From Limisphaerales bacterium (GTDB lineage Bacteria; Verrucomicrobiota; Verrucomicrobiia; Limisphaerales; UBA11358), in NCBI GenBank assembly GCA_003133815.1, contig PKZR01000217.1, positions 1-17,746 of the forward strand: a DNA stretch of 17,746 nt, read 5' to 3'. The notes beneath the pieces were generated by a model. The model did no database searches. It had not been told where the DNA came from and saw only the letters and a program-made list of their open reading frames with translations. Shown one piece after another: positions 15,158-17,746 of this stretch (positions within the stretch are counted from its first letter, which is position 1; each line of letters starts with the position of its first letter). The position numbers were made by a program, and so were the translations under genes.

Positions 15158-15701
15158 CTTGCTGCCGTTGTTGCTCTTTTTTGCCGCGCAAAAAGCTTGC
15201 GCACAGTTCGCGGCCGCCGACGATTATTTCAACGGCGGCGCGCAGCTTTACATTTCCAACAACATTCCAGCCGCTCTCGAAAAAACGGAAGACGGTTTGA
15301 AATTTTATCCCGATGACGCGAAACTGAAAAAGCTCGAGGAATTGCTGAAGCAACAACAGAAGTCGCAGAGCAGCCAGTCACAGCAAAACCAGCAGCAGCA
15401 ACAGTCGCAATCGCAGCAAAATGCAAACAATCAAAAAAACCAGCAACAGAATCGACAACAACAGCCGTCACAGAAGAATTCTCAAGACCAAAAAAGTGAC
15501 GGGCAGCAAAAATCTTCCGCCGGGAATTCAAACGGTGAAAAGAAAGAAAATGAGAACGCCGAAAGCCAGCCTGTTGCCGGCCAGATGACGCCAGAGGAAG
15601 CAAAAAAGCTGTTGGACGGTCAAAAAGACGACGAGCAAATTTTGCAATTGAAGCCCCAGGGGAAGCCGGAAGACCCAAATCGGCCCGTCAAAGATTGGTG
15701 A
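15129..15701 (+). CDS. batC: BatC-like protein with Q-rich linker
   Basis: A 190-residue exported protein. It has a signal peptide (1-26, core LLPLLLFFAAQKACAQ), one TPR-like unit (27-73, ending in KLKKLEELLKQQQ), and a long glutamine/asparagine/serine linker (about 74-130). An acidic segment and a conserved-looking end follow: MTPEEAKKLLDGQKDDE (about 153-169), closing in RPVKDW. BatC proteins of Bacteroidetes and related groups share the TPR, low-complexity linker and KDW-type terminus, so this is the likely BatC. It may bind the fused TPR of the upstream BatB. The start overlaps that gene by 29 nt. Low-complexity CAG/CAA codons at about 15345-15475 could vary in copy number. It converges on the RND pump with 8 nt between stops. 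Confidence 0.75.
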   Translation: MRLPRPIKNSLLPLLLFFAAQKACAQFAAADDYFNGGAQLYISNNIPAALEKTEDGLKFYPDDAKLKKLEELLKQQQKSQSSQSQQNQQQQQSQSQQNANNQKNQQQNRQQQPSQKNSQDQKSDGQQKSSAGNSNGEKKENENAESQPVAGQMTPEEAKKLLDGQKDDEQILQLKPQGKPEDPNRPVKDW

Positions 15702-15709
15702 TTGCAAAA

Positions 15710-17746
15710 TCAATCCATGGAATTTGTTTGGGGAAGTATTAATTCCCGTTCTCGTAGCCAGCAGAAAATCACCGGGGTCACGATCAGGATGCACGCGAGG
15801 CTGCTCAGCATGCCGCCGATGACCGGTGTCGCCAGCGGTTTCATCACTTCCGCGCCGGTGCGATGACTCCACAAAATCGGCAGCAGGCTCGCGACAATGG
15901 TGGCCACCGTCATCACCTTTGGACGCAGCCGCAATCGCGCGCCGTCCTTCACCGCCTGAATCAAATCCATGCGCGAAAAATGTTCGCCGCATTCGGCCAT
16001 TTTCTTTTTCACCGCCTCGTCCAGATAAACCACCATCACGACGCCGGTCTGGATTGCCGTGCCGAACAGCGCGATGTAGCCGACCCACACGGCCACGCTG
16101 AAGTTGTAGCCGAGCAGCCATTGCAGGAACACGCCGCCGGTCAGCGCGAACGGCACGGCGAGGATCACGTGCGCCGCCTCCTTCGCGCTGTGGTAAACGA
16201 TGTAGAGCAGCAGAAAGATGACGAACAATGCCGCCGGCACGATAAGCTCTAAAGTCTTTTGCGCGCGGATCTGGTTTTCGTATTGGCCGCTCAATTCAAT
16301 CGTCATGCCGGGCGGCAACTGGATTTCATTCGCAAGGCGAGCCTGCGTTTCCTTCACGAAACCGCCGAGGTCGCGTCCCTCGACATTCGCCTGCACGAAC
16401 ACGCGCAAACGTCCATTTTCGCTGTTGATTTCGCTCGGCCCGATTTCACGGTGGATTGTAGCAACCTGCCCGAGCGGAACACGGTCGCCTGACGGAGTCG
16501 GCACCAGAATATCGCCGAGGTGCTCAATGTCGTCGCGTTCGTCGCGTTGCAGCCGGACTTGAATGGGAATCCGTTCGCGCCCGGAAATCGCGGTGGAAAC
16601 ATTGTCGCCGCCGATCCCGCCCTCGACCAAGTCCATGACATCCTGAGCGCGCAGGCCGTAACGCGCCATCGCCGCGCGATCCACCTCGATGTCGAGATAC
16701 GGCTTGCCTTCCGTGCGCGACGCGGCCACGCCGACCGCGCCGGGAATCGTGCGGACGACGCGCTCCACCTCGAACGCCTTTTGCTGGAGCGCGTCGAGGT
16801 TGTCGCCGAGAATCTTGATGCCGACCTGCGCGCGGATGCCGGTGCTGATCATCAGAATGCGATTTTCAATCGGCTGCAAAAAGCCGGGCACGTAGCCGGG
16901 CATCTGCGACAATTTCTCCTCCAGCTCGGCGACGAGTTTTTCCTTGGTCATGCCCGGACGCCATTGCGATTCCGGCTTGAGCATGATGGTGGTCTCGATC
17001 ATCTCGATCGGCGCGGGGTCGGTGGCGGTCTCGGAACGGCCCAATTTGCCGCCGACGCTCGCGACTTCGGGCGTCTGGCTGATGACCTGGTCCTGCCACG
17101 CCATGATGCGTTTCACTTCCGTGAGCGACGTGCTGGGCAGCAGCACCGGCATGAAGAGCAAACTGCCTTCGTTCAGCGTCGGCATGAATTCGCTGCCCAT
17201 GCCTCGAGGGAGCTTCGCTCCCAGTTGAGGGTTGATGGTTGAAAGTTGAGAGGCAATTTTCGCCGGAACACCGAAGGCCAGAACCAGCGCGGCGGCGACC
17301 AAAATCAACGCAATGCCGAGCACAGTTCTTCGCCAGCGCAATGCCCAATCCAGAATCGGGTTGTAAATCGCCAGCAGGATTTTCATCAGCGGATTTGAGT
17401 CTTCGGAACGGAACGGGCCGCGGATGAAAGTCGCGCACAGCGCCGGCACAAGCGTTATCGCCAGAATGGTTGAACCGGCCATCGCAAAAGTTTTGGTGAA
17501 TGCGAGCGGATGAAACAGTTTTCCTTCCTGTCCGCTCAACGCAAACACCGGTATAAACGCAAAGATGATGATCACCATCGCAAAGAAAATCGGGCGTCCG
17601 ACCTGTTGCGCCGCTTCGAGCGTGACTTGCAGCGACTCGGCCTTGTTCAGCTGCGCGCCCTTCTTTTTCTCCGCCAGCTCGCAATGGCGGATGGCGTTCT
17701 CGGCCATGACGATGCCTGCGTCCACCAGCACGCCGATGGCGATGGC
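15710..17746 (-). CDS. cusA: Heavy-metal RND efflux pump, CusA/CzcA type (N-terminus cut off)
   Basis: The C-terminal ~678 residues of an inner-membrane RND proton antiporter; the full family length is about 1040-1080. The frame is open to the right edge, so the true start is outside; the GTG at 17731 is internal. Near the edge the TM4 signature appears as GVLVDAGIVMAENA, with the proton-relay aspartate. The periplasmic part holds GSEFMPTLNEG, GRSETATDPAPIEMIE, WRPGMTKEKL and the ISTGIRAQVGIKILG segment; these are CusA-like and suggest monovalent copper/silver or a related metal. The methionine before the STGIR segment is present. Hydrophobic helices later in the protein match TM8-TM12. A 7-bp repeat array and a hairpin sit in frame just after the TM7-like helix. 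No membrane-fusion or outer-membrane partner is in the window. The exact metal cannot be assigned. Confidence 0.92.
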   Translation of the reverse strand, partial: AIAIGVLVDAGIVMAENAIRHCELAEKKKGAQLNKAESLQVTLEAAQQVGRPIFFAMVIIIFAFIPVFALSGQEGKLFHPLAFTKTFAMAGSTILAITLVPALCATFIRGPFRSEDSNPLMKILLAIYNPILDWALRWRRTVLGIALILVAAALVLAFGVPAKIASQLSTINPQLGAKLPRGMGSEFMPTLNEGSLLFMPVLLPSTSLTEVKRIMAWQDQVISQTPEVASVGGKLGRSETATDPAPIEMIETTIMLKPESQWRPGMTKEKLVAELEEKLSQMPGYVPGFLQPIENRILMISTGIRAQVGIKILGDNLDALQQKAFEVERVVRTIPGAVGVAASRTEGKPYLDIEVDRAAMARYGLRAQDVMDLVEGGIGGDNVSTAISGRERIPIQVRLQRDERDDIEHLGDILVPTPSGDRVPLGQVATIHREIGPSEINSENGRLRVFVQANVEGRDLGGFVKETQARLANEIQLPPGMTIELSGQYENQIRAQKTLELIVPAALFVIFLLLYIVYHSAKEAAHVILAVPFALTGGVFLQWLLGYNFSVAVWVGYIALFGTAIQTGVVMVVYLDEAVKKKMAECGEHFSRMDLIQAVKDGARLRLRPKVMTVATIVASLLPILWSHRTGAEVMKPLATPVIGGMLSSLACILIVTPVIFCWLRERELILPQTNSMD
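17208..17222. repeat. Perfect small palindrome inside the RND gene
   Basis: GGGAGC, a TTC loop, then GCTCCC forms a perfect 6-bp stem. It directly adjoins the heptad array at 17224. CCTCGAGG (17202-17209) immediately before it is also a palindrome. Such clusters are typical of REP-like intergenic elements, but this one is coding. Confidence 0.6.
17224..17251 (+). repeat. Heptad array inside the RND gene (four GTTGANN 7-mers)
   Basis: Four consecutive 7-mers: GTTGAGG, GTTGATG, GTTGAAA, GTTGAGA. The first five bases are identical in all. On the coding (-) strand they read through in frame as QLSTINPQL. The 28 bp plus the adjoining hairpin look like inserted repeat DNA rather than family sequence. 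Confidence 0.75.

Noticed and set aside
15700..15715. GATTG-CAAAAT-CAATC hairpin between the convergent stop codons as a terminator
   Set aside because: The stem is only 5 bp, AT-rich and lacks a T tract on either side.

Overview
The window looks like an ordinary chromosomal stretch from a Gram-negative bacterium, most likely of the PVC group (Verrucomicrobiota-like). This is an inference from the MoxR/Bat gene cluster with a DUF4381-type protein, secreted GH51 enzymes with Sec signals, an RND pump, moderate-to-high GC and short intergenic heptad repeats. No rRNA, tRNA, CRISPR array, transposase or phage gene is visible.

Layout. (1) 1-1276, + strand: the tail of an unrecognised gene, a DPM1/ArnC-like family 2 glycosyltransferase that overlaps it by ATGA, and a small three-helix membrane protein. 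(2) 1306-5567, - strand: two tandem, paralogous, secreted GH51-type alpha-L-arabinofuranosidases. Their upstream regions are also duplicated, with matching blocks at the same distances from the start codons. (3) 5690-7216, + strand: a YifB/ComM-family AAA ATPase, divergent from the second glycosidase. (4) 7356-15701, + strand: a MoxR/Bat ('aerotolerance') locus in eight genes: BatD, BatE-like TPR-SH3, MoxR ATPase, DUF58, DUF4381-like, BatA, a BatB with a fused TPR domain, and a Q-rich BatC-like protein. Most joints overlap by 4-29 nt. The two clear gaps are before moxR (81 nt) and before the DUF58 gene (108 nt). (5) 15710-17746, - strand: the C-terminal two thirds of a CusA/CzcA-type heavy-metal RND pump, convergent with the Bat locus and cut by the window edge.

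How the genes work together. By analogy with characterised families, MoxR is a cytosolic AAA+ chaperone-like ATPase. It probably acts on the MIDAS-bearing von Willebrand A proteins (DUF58, BatA, BatB), while BatD, BatE and BatC would form the periplasmic scaffold with beta-sandwich, TPR and SH3 modules. The arabinofuranosidases would trim arabinose side chains from plant-type polysaccharides outside the cytoplasm.

The most interesting material is not a new gene family. It is (a) a pair of inverted, degenerate 7-bp repeat arrays in the gap before the DUF58 gene, arranged A-B-A'-B' so that two hairpins exclude each other; (b) another 7-bp array plus a perfect hairpin lying in frame inside the RND pump gene; (c) a 12-bp tandem repeat upstream of batD that resembles a Pho box but has the wrong period; and (d) the unusual order and domain fusion in the Bat locus.
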